Made by a program: the position numbers and the translations under genes
Shown here: positions 51,671-61,700 of the stretch, piece by piece
How positions within the stretch are numbered: the stretch's first letter is position 1
Layout of the letters: the number at the start of each line of letters is the position of its first letter
From: Bacteroidales bacterium UBA4345
GTDB lineage: Bacteria > Bacteroidota > Bacteroidia > Bacteroidales > Paludibacteraceae
Direction of reading: 5' to 3'
Length of the DNA stretch: 64,000 nt
Assembly: GCA_002396385.1 (NCBI GenBank)
Contig: DGTD01000100.1
Location: 79,920-143,919, forward strand
The notes under the pieces: generated by a model
The model's database searches: none
What the model saw: the letters and a program-made list of their open reading frames with translations, nothing else
Told to the model about the DNA's origin: nothing

Positions 51671-52429
51671 TTATTCCTCCAAATAGACCTTTATATAACC
51701 CAGTTTTATTTTACACTCCACCTTCACCGGAATGTGCCGGTCGTCGTCAGTTATCCAGACATAAACAGGCTGTTTCGGGTCGAAAATGGTATGAGCAATA
51801 GAGTTAGACTTACACTTCAAGCAATTATATATTTTCCCCGACCGAGCCTTAACGTTTTCCCGACCTAAGACCTCTCCCATGATGGTGCTCATTTTTTCAG
51901 TGAAGAAAACATTAAAAGGGATCTGTTCGCCAATAGCGAACTTCGAATAATCGACATTTCGAGAGGCGTAAACCGCATTCAGCAAATCGTAAGAACAATC
52001 GGGGTGTTCAACCTCAACAGTCCGCATCTTCTGAATAGAATCGTTCCAGACCTGATATTTAAGCTTACCATGAAGGTAAGTGATTTTTTCGTGAACCTCT
52101 TTGTCGTCCTCAAAAGTGTTTGAGGCAAACGAGACAGGTTTCATATTCAGTCTGTTCATATAAGCCTCGATAGAGGTATTGAGGTCGTAAATCCACCGCC
52201 ATTTCGGCATGGTATAGGCATTAACAGCAAAATGGAGGTAATTGCCGACCTGTTCGGCTTTAAAGATGGCCTCCCCACCTTTCACCCAGATAGCCCCCCA
52301 GTTGAAATAGGCTCCATATTTAAGGGTTTCACCCTCGGCAGGAACAACTTTGTTCTCAGTCGAGCACTGGGCCGATGCGCCTGAAACAGACAGCAAGGAA
52401 ACAACCAGTAGAATAAGAAATTTACGCAT
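51671..52429 (-). CDS. DUF3108 family protein
   Basis: From ATG 52429 (a GTG at 52453 is less likely) the product has 252 residues with a signal peptide (RKFLILLVVSLLSVSGASA) and a DUF3108 domain: GETLKYGAYFNWGAIWVKGGEA, DLNTSIEAYMNRLNMKP, CLKCKSNSIAHTIFDP and VYVWITDDDRHIPVKVECKIK (cited as blocks). DUF3108 proteins are beta-rich, periplasmic, of unknown function, and often near LPS or lipid genes, as here. It lies 42 bases after the GT2 gene. Confidence 0.88.
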   Translation of the reverse strand: MRKFLILLVVSLLSVSGASAQCSTENKVVPAEGETLKYGAYFNWGAIWVKGGEAIFKAEQVGNYLHFAVNAYTMPKWRWIYDLNTSIEAYMNRLNMKPVSFASNTFEDDKEVHEKITYLHGKLKYQVWNDSIQKMRTVEVEHPDCSYDLLNAVYASRNVDYSKFAIGEQIPFNVFFTEKMSTIMGEVLGRENVKARSGKIYNCLKCKSNSIAHTIFDPKQPVYVWITDDDRHIPVKVECKIKLGYIKVYLEE

Positions 52430-52471
52430 ATAAAACAATATTAAAAATAACACAAGGGCAGAAAAGCCACC

Positions 52472-53482
52472 CTATCTCCAATCATTAAATTTTTTCAACC
52501 CGTGTACATACGACTGCCATACCAGACTATGGGGGAAGACCTCGGGGATGTCACTGGTTTTAGCAAGCCGCATATTTTGCCTACGGGCCTCACATAAAGA
52601 AGGCCGCATCTGCCAAAACTGCCTACGGGCCTTTAGTACAGCCGAGAAATTGTCCAAATCGCATTTCACCAAGAAGACGAAAGCGGCCAAATAGTCGAGA
52701 AAGAAACGAACAGTCATCACCTTTAACAAATGCGGCTCGTTTTTATAGACCATTAGAAGGTTGTTGCGGAAATTGAGCAGTGTCTTGCGCGGATTTTCCA
52801 CCGCCAGCGTGCCTCCGCCCACATGGTAAACCACACTTTGCGGCACGCAGGCAAGACGGAAGCCGCGAGCACGCAAACGCCAACAAAGGTCAATTTCTTC
52901 CTGATGAGCGAAGAACGAAGAATCGAGACCTCCATTGTCAATATACACCTTACGGCGGACCATCAGAGCCGCGCCTGTAGCCCAGAAGACATCGGTAACA
53001 GAATCGTACTGTCCGTTGTCAGGCTCCACATCACCGAAAATACGTCCCCTGCAGAATGGGTAGGCCCACTTGTCAATAAACCCTCCTGCCGCTCCGGCAA
53101 ACTCAAAGGAAGCCCGGTTGTGGAAAGCCCTGATTTTTGGCTGGCAACCAGCGTATTCAGGATTGGCATCTAAAAAGTCGACCATAGGTTGCAGGTAGCC
53201 CGGCGTTGTTTCCACATCGGAATTGAGCAAAAGCACATATTCGGTGTCCACCAAAGCCAAAGCCTTGTTGTAGCCCTCGGCGAACCCGTAGTTTTTGTCG
53301 AACTTCAGCAGTCGCACCTGGGGGTAACTGTTCGCCAGAAAGTCAAGCGAGTCGTCGGTCGAACCGTTATCGGCCACAACGACCTCCGAATCATCGGAGA
53401 TAGAGTCACGACAAACCGACGGGAGGAATTCTTCCAAGAACTTCCGTCCGTTCCAGTTCAATATAATAACAGCCGTCTTCAT
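52472..53482 (-). CDS. Family 2 glycosyltransferase (rhamnosyltransferase-like)
   Basis: The 336-residue GT2 protein starts AVIILNWNGRKFLEEFLPSV, followed by VVADNGSTDDSL, NYGFAEGYNKAL, the metal-binding LLNSDVETTPGYL (DxD-like DVE), GAALMVRRKVYIDNGGLD, and QEEIDLCWRLRARGFRL. This resembles dTDP-rhamnosyltransferases in the WcaA/RfbF group. Sugar donor and acceptor are unknown; a cell-surface glycan is likely. It overlaps the acyltransferase gene by 4 bases. Confidence 0.93.
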   Translation of the reverse strand: MKTAVIILNWNGRKFLEEFLPSVCRDSISDDSEVVVADNGSTDDSLDFLANSYPQVRLLKFDKNYGFAEGYNKALALVDTEYVLLLNSDVETTPGYLQPMVDFLDANPEYAGCQPKIRAFHNRASFEFAGAAGGFIDKWAYPFCRGRIFGDVEPDNGQYDSVTDVFWATGAALMVRRKVYIDNGGLDSSFFAHQEEIDLCWRLRARGFRLACVPQSVVYHVGGGTLAVENPRKTLLNFRNNLLMVYKNEPHLLKVMTVRFFLDYLAAFVFLVKCDLDNFSAVLKARRQFWQMRPSLCEARRQNMRLAKTSDIPEVFPHSLVWQSYVHGLKKFNDWR

Positions 53483-54441
53483 TCCTTTTTATCCAGGGCA
53501 GCCTTCTCCTGCCTGGCCGCCTCCCTAGCGGCATCTTCCTTAATAATCTGCTGGTGGTCGTATTTCCACCGTCTGTGAGTCCAGAACCAAATAGCAGGAG
53601 CTCGTCTGATGGACTGTTCCAGCAAATTGGCATAGCGTTTGGTCACCTCTCCATCTGGTTCCAAAGAAGCATCGGCGCAAATATCAACAAAACGGCAGAT
53701 ATAATAGCCCCTTTTTTCCCGACGGAAGTCAAGATAGACAACAGCCGACTTCGTAACCTTTGCAAGGCGTTCGGGACCTTGCAAGAATGCCGTATCGTGA
53801 TTTAGGAAGTCCGTCCAAAAATGCAGGTTTCCCCTGGAAGGAGTTTGGTCAGCCAAAAGTCCGATTGCAAAGATCTTACCGTCCCGATTCAGACGCGCCA
53901 ACGGGAATAGGGCCTTATCTTTAGGAATAACCAGCGTTTCGAAACGTTTGCGCCCCTTGAGCAAGAATTCGTCGATATATTTATTCTTGACATGGCGGTA
54001 CAATTCCGCGCCCACAATATCCTTAAAATACTCCAAATAGATATTGGGAACCCACTCCCAAGGTCCGGTGTGAGCCATATCCATATAAACCGACTTGCCA
54101 TTATCGATATGTTTGCGCATTATGTCCATATCCTCATACTTCACGCGTTCGTTTAAATCGGCAACCGACATACGGAACGCCTTAACGCTTTCTAGAATAA
54201 TATCGCAGAACCAATGGTACGATTCAATCTCTATCTTTTTCCGTTCCTCTTCCGATTTTTCCGGGAAAGCCGACTTCAAATTGCTGTACACCACCTTCCG
54301 GCGATAGCGAACCACATAATAGCATAGGAAGTAAAAGACATCGGACAACCAGTACAACATGCGGAACGGCAACAGTGACACCAGTTGTACGAACAGGTAG
54401 AAGAAAACAAAAGCTATTCTATCGGCAAAATCTTTCATCAT
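53479..54441 (-). CDS. LpxL/HtrB-type lysophospholipid or lipid A acyltransferase
   Basis: The 320-residue membrane-associated protein has an N-terminal hydrophobic helix and the HX4E catalytic motif of this family in MAHTGPWEW (His near 111, Glu 5 later). [19 protein letters not shown] follows as in the LpxL family. It should transfer a secondary acyl chain to lipid A or a related lipid. It lies between engB (4-base overlap) and GT2 (4-base overlap), so all are coupled. Confidence 0.9.
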   Translation of the reverse strand: MMKDFADRIAFVFFYLFVQLVSLLPFRMLYWLSDVFYFLCYYVVRYRRKVVYSNLKSAFPEKSEEERKKIEIESYHWFCDIILESVKAFRMSVADLNERVKYEDMDIMRKHIDNGKSVYMDMAHTGPWEWVPNIYLEYFKDIVGAELYRHVKNKYIDEFLLKGRKRFETLVIPKDKALFPLARLNRDGKIFAIGLLADQTPSRGNLHFWTDFLNHDTAFLQGPERLAKVTKSAVVYLDFRREKRGYYICRFVDICADASLEPDGEVTKRYANLLEQSIRRAPAIWFWTHRRWKYDHQQIIKEDAAREAARQEKAALDKKE

Positions 54442-55034
54442 AACGAGGCATTAATAGTTTCAATATAATCGAGAATTTGGTCACGCCCAGTCTTCCGTTC
54501 AGAAGAAGTGATGAAGATAGGCGGCAACTCCTCCCACTGTTCAAGCAAGACCTTCTTGTAAGCTTCCACATTCTCTTTCACGCGTGTAGGCCCGAGTTTA
54601 TCGGCCTTAGTGAACACAATAGAGAAGGGGATACCATTCTCACCCAGGAACTCTATGAACTCCAAATCGACCTTCTGGGCCTCATGGCGGCAATCGATAA
54701 GCAAAAACAAGTTTGTAAGTTGCTCGCGTTGGAGGATGTACCCCTTAATCATAGGTTCAAGTTTTGCACGGACCTCCTTAGGGACGGAGGCAAAGCCATA
54801 ACCGGGCAAATCGGCCAAATGCCACTGTCCATTCACCACAAAATGGTTGATAAGCAACGTTTTGCCAGGTTTTGACGAAGTCATAGCCAGTTTTTTGTCA
54901 TTTACCAGCATGTTGATAAGCGAAGACTTTCCGACATTGCTGCGTCCGATAAAGGCATATTCCGGGAAGTTGGAATCGGGACACAGTCCGACAGTAGGAC
55001 TACTTTTAACAAAAAGAGCTGACTTTATATCCAT
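54438..55034 (-). CDS. engB: GTPase EngB (YsxC), ribosome biogenesis
   Basis: The 198-residue GTPase has G1 [11 protein letters not shown]2 and G3 in [23 protein letters not shown] (DLPGYG), G4 TKADKLGP and G5 TSSERK. It helps 50S subunit assembly. The first residues include the family [13 protein letters not shown] start. It is the first gene of the engB-acyltransferase-GT2-DUF3108 operon with a -7 box at 55057. Confidence 0.97.
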   Translation of the reverse strand: MDIKSALFVKSSPTVGLCPDSNFPEYAFIGRSNVGKSSLINMLVNDKKLAMTSSKPGKTLLINHFVVNGQWHLADLPGYGFASVPKEVRAKLEPMIKGYILQREQLTNLFLLIDCRHEAQKVDLEFIEFLGENGIPFSIVFTKADKLGPTRVKENVEAYKKVLLEQWEELPPIFITSSERKTGRDQILDYIETINASL

Positions 55035-55056
55035 AAATTCTAACCGTTTTTAGATA

Positions 55057-55064
55057 CAAATTTA
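55057..55064 (-). promoter_or_regulatory. -7 box TAAATTTG for the engB operon
   Basis: Exact TAnnTTTG on minus, predicted start near 55050, 16 bases before the ATG at 55034. It lies just inside the region after the holA stop. Confidence 0.6.
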
Positions 55065-55073
55065 AGAAAATAT

Positions 55074-56099
55074 TTACTTTTTATCGTGAAGAATATGGAA
55101 AACCAGTTCCGTAAGGATTTCGCCTTCGGAAGCCGAAGAGTTTTCAATACCTTTGGCAGCCGCATCGGCACGGCGTATTTCGGAAAGAATCCGCATGGTC
55201 TGCCAACCATTGTAGTTTTGCGCCGCCAGAGCATAGTCACGAGCCGCATAAGGCGAAATTCCGAGTTCCCTCGCCACATTGCCGTCACTTTTGTCTTTAA
55301 TATAGTAGTAAACCATAAGGTTCGAAAAAGTGTTGAAAAGTAACGACAGCATAGGAATAATAGGGTTCTGTTTCGGATTGGCAGCAAAATTCTTCACGAT
55401 CTTGTTCGCCTTCAGTACATCGCGCCGCAAAAGAGCGTCCTTAAACTCAAAAACATTATACTGTTTGCTGATGCCCACATACTGGCTGACCATATCGGAA
55501 GTGATGGTCGGAGTACCCTGAGGGACGGACAACAGCAGTTTTTTCGACTCATTGACGACCCGGTGCAAATCGGCGCCTATATTATCGGCCATAAGTTGCA
55601 CAGCCTTCGGCTCGATGTCTTGTTTATGTTCACGAAAGAAATTTGTGATAAACGTGGGCACCATATTGTCGCGCAAAGGTTTCGACTCGAACAAAACACC
55701 TCCCTTTTTCTCTATATCGGTAATATACTTCTTACGTCCGTCGGCCTTCTTCATATAGGCAAAACAGAGGATGGTAGTGGGTTGTGGGTGGTCGAGGTAA
55801 TGGACCAGATTGTCGAGGTCGCGCAAATTCTGGGCTTCCTTCACCACCACCACCCTATTTTTCGCACCCATTGGGAATCCTTTGGCCAAATTTATAATGG
55901 AAAGGGTACTTGTATCGGAGCCATAAACAACATCTTCGTTAAACTCCTGTTGGTCGGGAGGCAAAATGTTGTGTTCAATATAGTCACGGATAACATCGAT
56001 ATAATAAGGTTCCTCGCCCATCAGAAAATAGACAGGTTTATAAATACCTTCTTTAAGGTCGGCAAGGATTGTACGGAAATCGGACGTTTCTTTCGCCAT
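55074..56099 (-). CDS. holA: DNA polymerase III subunit delta
   Basis: The 341-residue clamp-loader subunit opens the sliding clamp. It shows the HolA pattern: ILADLKEGIYKPVYFLMGEEPYYIDVI, GAKNRVVVVKEAQNLRDLDNLVHYL, VQLMADNIGADLHRVVNESKKLLLSV, and C-terminal ELGISPYAARDYALAAQNY. I use the ATG at 56099 (MAKETSDF); a longer frame begins at TTG 56111. Its promoter and first codons are duplicated at 58508-58560. Confidence 0.95.
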   Translation of the reverse strand: MAKETSDFRTILADLKEGIYKPVYFLMGEEPYYIDVIRDYIEHNILPPDQQEFNEDVVYGSDTSTLSIINLAKGFPMGAKNRVVVVKEAQNLRDLDNLVHYLDHPQPTTILCFAYMKKADGRKKYITDIEKKGGVLFESKPLRDNMVPTFITNFFREHKQDIEPKAVQLMADNIGADLHRVVNESKKLLLSVPQGTPTITSDMVSQYVGISKQYNVFEFKDALLRRDVLKANKIVKNFAANPKQNPIIPMLSLLFNTFSNLMVYYYIKDKSDGNVARELGISPYAARDYALAAQNYNGWQTMRILSEIRRADAAAKGIENSSASEGEILTELVFHILHDKK

Positions 56100-56144
56100 A
56101 CGCTGAGTCAAGAGTTGTTACACAAAAATACAAAATTAGACGAT
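56092..56144. repeat. 53-bp direct repeat, copy 1 (holA promoter, leader and first codons)
   Basis: This stretch is identical to 58508-58560 at 52 of 53 positions (A at 56126, C at 58542), offset 2416. It includes the holA ATG, the leader and the TAATTTTG box. Similarity extends less cleanly into holA codons to about 56086. Confidence 0.95.
56131..56138 (-). promoter_or_regulatory. -7 box TAATTTTG for holA
   Basis: Exact TAnnTTTG on minus, predicted start near 56124, 25 bases before the ATG at 56099. The same box occurs in the duplicate at 58547. Confidence 0.6.
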
Positions 56145-56299
56145 TACACCCTAATGGAACTGCCAACTTTAGCAACGACAGAAATGCGAAAGCAATTCAA
56201 CCCTCTATATTCAGTTTCCTCAGCAACAAGTCAACACGTAAACAGAAAGGGAACACGCCCAATGGCACGCTCCCTTCTCTTCTTTTTGTCACGTTCAGG

Positions 56300-57079
56300 T
56301 TATTCAACCACAACTGCACGGACAGAAAATCCTTGACTACGATCTTCAGAACTTATATACATACCATCAAAAATGCGCAAATACCATGCACTTCCCGAGT
56401 CACAAAGTTCTGAAGTCCAATAATTTCCTCTCTCATTAAATTCATATTTGCTATAAAACAAGCCATTATAACCTGCAGCAGGAAGAAATATGGTGTTTCC
56501 ATTAGTTTTGGAAGTGCCTATATACCCTGCGACACATGTACCGTTATAGCTTCGAGTCCATTCCCAATCACAATTGTCATACAGTTCCATCCATTCATTT
56601 TTGGTCGGCATTCTCCATTCACTTCCCCAAATAGCAGTAGCCACGTCATCCTCTGGGTGTAATTTAGTAAGGCTGTCACCAACAAAAATTCCATTCTCGT
56701 ACCATATACCATTTTTCTTTTTTTCGTCATCGTCAACAGTATACTTTGTAACAAAAGAGCGAGAAGATTTGCCCTCGGCCATAAATTTATAAGTGTTCCA
56801 ACCGAACTCATCTTTCGGAACAACCTCACCCCATGCGAAATAATCGCCATATCCAAAAGACTCGTTCGTTCCTATATTGCATGTAGCCCATTTCAAGCCA
56901 CTTGGCAGTCCAAGGTCCACATAATCGTGTTTGTCACTTGGAGGAGCAAAGAAAGACACACTATCCACTTTCAACATTCTATTAGCTATTCTACCTTGCC
57001 AAACCAAAATATCTGCTTGAGCGAAACTTTCCATCGCACAAGTCATTACTAATAATATAACTGCTACTGTTTTTTTCAT
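56300..57079 (-). CDS. Secreted FISUMP-like protein
   Basis: The 259-residue protein has a signal peptide (KKTVAVILLVMTCAMESFA) and a FISUMP/DUF1566-like domain: HDYVDLGLPSGLKWATCNIG, YGDYFAWGEVVPKDEF, VATAIWGSEWRMPTKNEWMEL, YIGTSKTNGNTIFLPAAGY, YWTSELCDSGSAWYL and a final GFSVRAVVV. The middle EDDVATAIWGSEWRMPT is the domain's most conserved block. Role unknown; such proteins are probably at the cell surface. It lies 12 bases after its paralog at 57092, in the same orientation. Confidence 0.82.
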   Translation of the reverse strand: MKKTVAVILLVMTCAMESFAQADILVWQGRIANRMLKVDSVSFFAPPSDKHDYVDLGLPSGLKWATCNIGTNESFGYGDYFAWGEVVPKDEFGWNTYKFMAEGKSSRSFVTKYTVDDDEKKKNGIWYENGIFVGDSLTKLHPEDDVATAIWGSEWRMPTKNEWMELYDNCDWEWTRSYNGTCVAGYIGTSKTNGNTIFLPAAGYNGLFYSKYEFNERGNYWTSELCDSGSAWYLRIFDGMYISSEDRSQGFSVRAVVVE

Positions 57080-57091
57080 AACTTCACCATT

Positions 57092-57763
57092 TTATTTTTT
57101 CACAGCACGTATATAGTGTTCATCTTCACGAGGGCCAGAAAGAACCGAATTATACGTAGACCCAGGACACCGTAAATAATAAGCATAACTTGTATTATAA
57201 AGAGAAGAGGTCCAATAGAAACTATAACTAAGTTTGATAGGGAAAAATATAGTATTTCCATTGGTTTTAGAAGTTCCAACTACACCACCAACTCCAGAGC
57301 CATTGTAATTACCTGTCTCAGTCCATGTGCATCCTTCATACAACTCTTTCATTTCTGTATAAGTTGGCATTCTCCATTCTGTTCCCCAATTGAAGGTTGC
57401 CGCATCATCTTCCGGATCTAGAACTTTCTTATGATCACTATCACAATACTTAGTATAAGTATCGTTGTAAGACTCGTAAAACTTATAGTTATAAGAATGA
57501 TATTCGATTTTAGGCCGTGTTTCACCCCAAGCAAAAAGGTCTCCGTATTCATAAGGTTCATATGCCCCCAAATTACAGGTTGCCCACAGCCTGCCACTTT
57601 TCAAACCAAGATCAACATATTCGTGAGTAAGGAATGTTACGCTATCCACCGATATTCTATTATATGCCCCATGCTGCCAAACCCACATGCCGACTTGGGC
57701 AGAACTTTCCATGCCAAACAGAGCCACTACAAATGCTATTAGCACATTTTTCAACAAATTCAT
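57092..57763 (-). CDS. Secreted FISUMP-like protein (paralog)
   Basis: The 223-residue paralog has a signal peptide (NLLKNVLIAFVVALFGMESSA), the shared MWVWQ and NRISVDSVTFL lead-in, and the blocks EYVDLGLKSGRLWATCNLG, YGDLFAWGETRPKIEY, AATFNWGTEWRMPTYTEM, VGTSKTNGNTIFFPI and YWTSSLYN. It is shorter than 56300 and ends IRAVKK. It lies 17 bases downstream of the CTD-bearing gene and 12 bases upstream of its paralog, so the three form one operon. Confidence 0.82.
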   Translation of the reverse strand: MNLLKNVLIAFVVALFGMESSAQVGMWVWQHGAYNRISVDSVTFLTHEYVDLGLKSGRLWATCNLGAYEPYEYGDLFAWGETRPKIEYHSYNYKFYESYNDTYTKYCDSDHKKVLDPEDDAATFNWGTEWRMPTYTEMKELYEGCTWTETGNYNGSGVGGVVGTSKTNGNTIFFPIKLSYSFYWTSSLYNTSYAYYLRCPGSTYNSVLSGPREDEHYIRAVKK

Positions 57764-57780
57764 ATTGCGATTTTTTTAGG

Positions 57781-58245
57781 TTATTTACGAATTAATTTGA
57801 CTGACTTACCGCCTACAGATAGCACATACACACCTTTTTTAACAGGCAACACAATGGAAGCCGCGCCAGACTGATCTACAACCACATCCATAACCCTCAC
57901 TCCAGCTGCGTCATATAACTCCACTGACGTTCCAGCCTTAGCATGCTCCACACTTATGGCGTCGTTGTCCAAGCTCACAATGCGAAGGACGTCGACACCG
58001 AGGTTCTGCACGTCAGTCTGGTCCGATTCTGAAAAGTGGTAATTTTTTACTCCGTCAATAGCATAACTGGTTTCAGGGTTGCCATTTACCACCAGACAGC
58101 CATCTTTGAAAGAGATTACCGGATTGTCTTCCAACAAGAAACTGAACTTCTCGCCACTTTTTTTCTCCACAGTTACATACTTCACCATTGCATTGGTGCA
58201 CAATACATTCACCAAGCAGAACATTACAATAAAAATTTTTCTCAT
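57781..58245 (-). CDS. Secreted protein with a T9SS-type C-terminal segment
   Basis: From ATG 58245 (the frame starts at 58266) the product has 154 residues: a signal peptide (MRKIFIVMFCLVNVLCTNAM), an N-terminal region with the pattern YVTVEKKSGEKFSFLLEDN and ISFKDGCLVVNG, and a C-terminal segment like the type A CTD (VELYDAAGVRVMDVVVDQSG, then GVYVLSVGGKSVKLIRK). It is the first gene of the three-gene cluster and appears to be read from the duplicated holA promoter. Specific function unknown. Confidence 0.72.
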   Translation of the reverse strand: MRKIFIVMFCLVNVLCTNAMVKYVTVEKKSGEKFSFLLEDNPVISFKDGCLVVNGNPETSYAIDGVKNYHFSESDQTDVQNLGVDVLRIVSLDNDAISVEHAKAGTSVELYDAAGVRVMDVVVDQSGAASIVLPVKKGVYVLSVGGKSVKLIRK

Positions 58246-58443
58246 TTTGTCTAGTTTAAGGAACATCTATAAACTCTCTTTATTAAACAGTTCTGGCTGT
58301 AGAGATCACATTTTTACAGCCATATTAATTATGACATCGCAAATATAGTATGATTTCCCAAAATCACGCCCCCCCATTTTTTATGTTGTACAGCATAAAG
58401 ACAAGATTTTACGCATCTCTTCACGCAGTCATAAACTCTGTGT

Positions 58444-58515
58444 TTACATCACAGAATCAGCGAGAACCTGCATATATTGTAAACTTTTTGTGAAAGCGAT
58501 GTTTTCCTTCGCCAT
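58444..58515 (-). other. Chimeric mini-ORF starting with the HolA N-terminus
   Basis: An ATG at 58515, the copy of the holA start, opens 23 codons: MAKE as in HolA, then unrelated residues (NIAFTKSLQYMQVL) and a stop at 58444. It lies in the leader of the FISUMP cluster and could be translated as a leader peptide or be a scar of the insertion. Confidence 0.3.
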
Positions 58516-58560
58516 ACGCTGAGTCAAGAGTTGTTACACAACAATACAAAATTAGACGAT
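58508..58560. repeat. 53-bp direct repeat, copy 2 (holA promoter, leader and first codons)
   Basis: It matches 56092-56144 at 52 of 53 positions. It lies 263 bases upstream of the CTD-bearing gene and points toward it. Confidence 0.95.
58547..58554 (-). promoter_or_regulatory. Duplicated holA -7 box TAATTTTG, likely promoter of the FISUMP cluster
   Basis: Exact TAnnTTTG on minus inside the repeat, predicted start near 58540. It faces the CTD-bearing gene at 58245 with a leader of about 295 nt. Confidence 0.55.
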
Positions 58561-58750
58561 AAGAAAAAAAAGGATAAAGGAAGCGTATCTTCCCAACATA
58601 TGAGGATTGTCTTTTTCGGCGAACCTTCCGACGCACAGAATCGCCATTGGACACACGGTAAAAACAAGCAGCGGACCTTTTCTGTTTCGAGCAGTTATTT
58701 TTGTACACTTTACAGGCAAATCTGCTATTTTCCACATACCTACTTTACTT

Positions 58751-58758
58751 TATTTTTG
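58751..58758 (+). promoter_or_regulatory. -7 box TATTTTTG for the LRR gene
   Basis: Exact TAnnTTTG on plus, predicted start near 58765, 17 bases before the ATG at 58782. A second identical box lies at 58696-58703. Together they exclude an upstream start at 58701. Confidence 0.6.
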
Positions 58759-58781
58759 TCTTCACAATTGAAACTAAGCAT

Positions 58782-61700
58782 ATGAAAAATTCAAAGGATA
58801 ATACGGAAACGAGCAGAGCAAAGAGCCTGGTAATAAAAGAAGGCACTAAAGTGATAAAAGCAGATGAATACAAAGGGCGGGAAGACCTCTTCTCTATAAT
58901 TTTACCAAAATCATTAGAGACTATAGAAGAATCGGCCTTTGAAGATTGCAAGAATTTAGAAACGGTTATTTTCAACGAGGGTTTGAAAACGGTGGGACGT
59001 TGTGCCTTCTACGGGTGTAGCAAGTTGAGGAAAGTGGAATTGCCAAACTCAGTTGAAAGCATAAAAAACCAAGGTTTTTACAGCTGCAGCAAATTAGAAT
59101 GTGTAAACTTGGGGAACGGATTAAAAGAAATTGGGAATTGGGCTTTCGAGGAATGTATAAGGCTAAAAACAATTGAATTTCCTAAATCTTTGGAAAATAT
59201 AGGGAAAAAGGCTTTCTCTGGTTGCAAAAGCCTCGACAATTTAACCTTCGGAGATGAAATTCAATATATAGGAGACAAAGCGTTTTCCGGTTGCACATCG
59301 CTAAAAAACGTAAGTTTCAAGTTAACCTGGACACCCTTCGGTTTCGACGTTTTCGAGAACACCCCATTTTTAGAGACAAAACAGAAAGAGAATCCGCTGG
59401 TCGTCATCTGCGACCACATAGTGCTGGACGGAAAGAGATGTAAAGGCGATGTTACGGTTCCAGAGGGAATCACACAAATTGGGAACGGAGCCTTTTACAA
59501 CAGCGTCTACCTGTCCGGCATCAAACTACCCGACACGCTGAGGCATATTGGTTACGGTTCTTTTATGGGATGCAGCAACCTTAAGGAGATAACACTACCC
59601 GACACAATAGAAGGAATATCTGAAGAAGCATTTATGGGCTGTATGTCGCTGACAAACATCAGCTACCCCGAAAAAGACATGGAGGTTTACGGCAACACAT
59701 TCGACAACACTCCGTGGCTAACGGAAAAGACTGCTAACAACCAGGTTTTCTGCACATGCAAACGTCTAGTAGGAGGTAAAACGGCCAAAGGAAGTATTAA
59801 AGTGGCGGACGTCAGAGTTATTGCGCCAAATGCCTTCGAAGGCAACTGCGAAATCACCGATGTTGACATAGCAGAAGGCGTTGAAGAAATAGGAATAGGA
59901 GCCTTCCGGAACTGCTTACGGCTTAAAAGCATCAATCTGCCAACATCATTAAAAAAGATTGGGTACGGGGCATTTGAAAATTGCAGGTCACTAAAAACAA
60001 TTTCCATTCCGGAAGGCATAGAAATCGTTAAGCCAAAGACATTCAAAGATTGTGTCTCGCTAGAAGACATCCTACTGCCCAAATCGCTAAAAGAAGTTTG
60101 TTGGGATTCCTTCGCGGGATGCTACAACCTCAACACACCCCAATTTCAACCACACACTAAAGTCGACGATTCGGCCCTACCTTGTAAAGAAGAAAAGCAC
60201 GAACCGGAACTAACCGTCATGACAGAGCCTCTTATAATAAAAGCCGACCTGCCAGACAATGCCTACAAAAAACGGAACGACTTGATTGACGTGGTGATAG
60301 AGGAAGGAGTCAGTACCATCGGTTCAAAAGCATTTTTTCATTGTGAGAACTTGAGGAGTGTACATTTGCCCAGTACAATCGTCACAATAGAGGATGACGC
60401 ATTCGCACACTGCAAAAATCTCCAGCAAATAAACCTACCGGGAAACTTGAGAAGGATTGGCAATTATGCATTCATACACACCGGTTTAAAGGAGGTTCGT
60501 CTACCTGAAGGAATCAACAGTGTTGGAGAATGCGCTTTCTACGGCTCAGACGTGGAAAGAGTGGTACTACCCGACGGGATTAAGCACTTAAAACAAGAAG
60601 CGTTCTGTAACTGTCAGAAGCTACGCTCTGTTCAAGTCAGTGGCCCAATTAAAGAAATAGGGTTGCGTATTTTCGGATACTGCGAAAGTCTAGTAGAAGT
60701 AACAGGCACAGGCATACGGTTTGAAGCAGACAGTTTCACCGAATGTCCCATTATGGACGACAGCGACCCAACGGTAGCATCACCGTTTAAGGTAATAGCA
60801 GGCAACTTGATGAAATACGACCAAAAATTTAACGAAGAAGTGGTTATTCCCGAAGAAGTAACCATTATAGCCAAAGAGGTTTTCAAGAATCATAAGGAAA
60901 TTAAAGCTGTCCGGTTACCAAACAACCTTACCACGATTCGAGAGGAAGCATTCGCCGGTTGTTCAAACCTAATAGAAATTAATTTTCCGGACTCTCTTAC
61001 CACCATCGAAGACTACGCCTTCTCTGAATGCGGATTCAAAACGATAGAGTGGCCGGCAACAATCACAGAAATAGAAAGAGGCGTATTTAAAGATTGCAGG
61101 CATCTGACAGAAATCAAACTACCCGACACATTAACCCATCTTAAATACAAGTGCCTTTCCGGCTGTAACATACACGACGTGGTTTTACCGAAAAACATTG
61201 AAACGTTTCTCTCATCAGGACTTTGCACGTTGGGAAATACTAAAGAAAAGGGAAAGGATGAGACTTCCAGACAGCAGGACACCATAACCCTACTAAACGA
61301 CAACTTCAACTTTGAGGAATACGGATGTGACGCTAAAGAAATTATACTTTGGGACGGAGACATCACCAAGTTGGGTTCAAACCTACTGACTTATAAATTA
61401 ATAAACGACTTCTGCCTGGGAATGGAGAGGGGGTATCCCTATTCAGAAAAAACCGTCAAACGCAACAAGCGTTTCATCAGGGAACTCTATTGTGGAAAAA
61501 TCAGACGATTGGAAATGACATTGTTCTCAATTCCGTTCCTCCTGCTGAAAATCATAAACAAACTCTGTTACATTGTATTTTTTCCATACTACATTCTCCA
61601 ATACCTCAAACATTTCAGTTTGAAAGGGGAAACCATTGTGCCGGACTTATTCTTCGAGGAAACCATAGATAGAATTAACAATTGGTACGACTTGGGCGAA

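Larger units (their letters stand above)
58246..58781. other. Intergenic region with duplicated holA 5' DNA and divergent promoters
   Basis: These 536 bases hold the holA-like promoter (minus), a chimeric mini-ORF at 58444-58515, and two -7 boxes for the LRR gene (plus). No RNA gene was recognised. Other frames here look non-coding. Confidence 0.55.

Noticed and set aside
58601-58785. Plus frame beginning MRIVFFGEP, resembling the start of methionyl-tRNA formyltransferase
   Set aside because: Only the first seven or so residues are similar and the rest does not match; probably chance.
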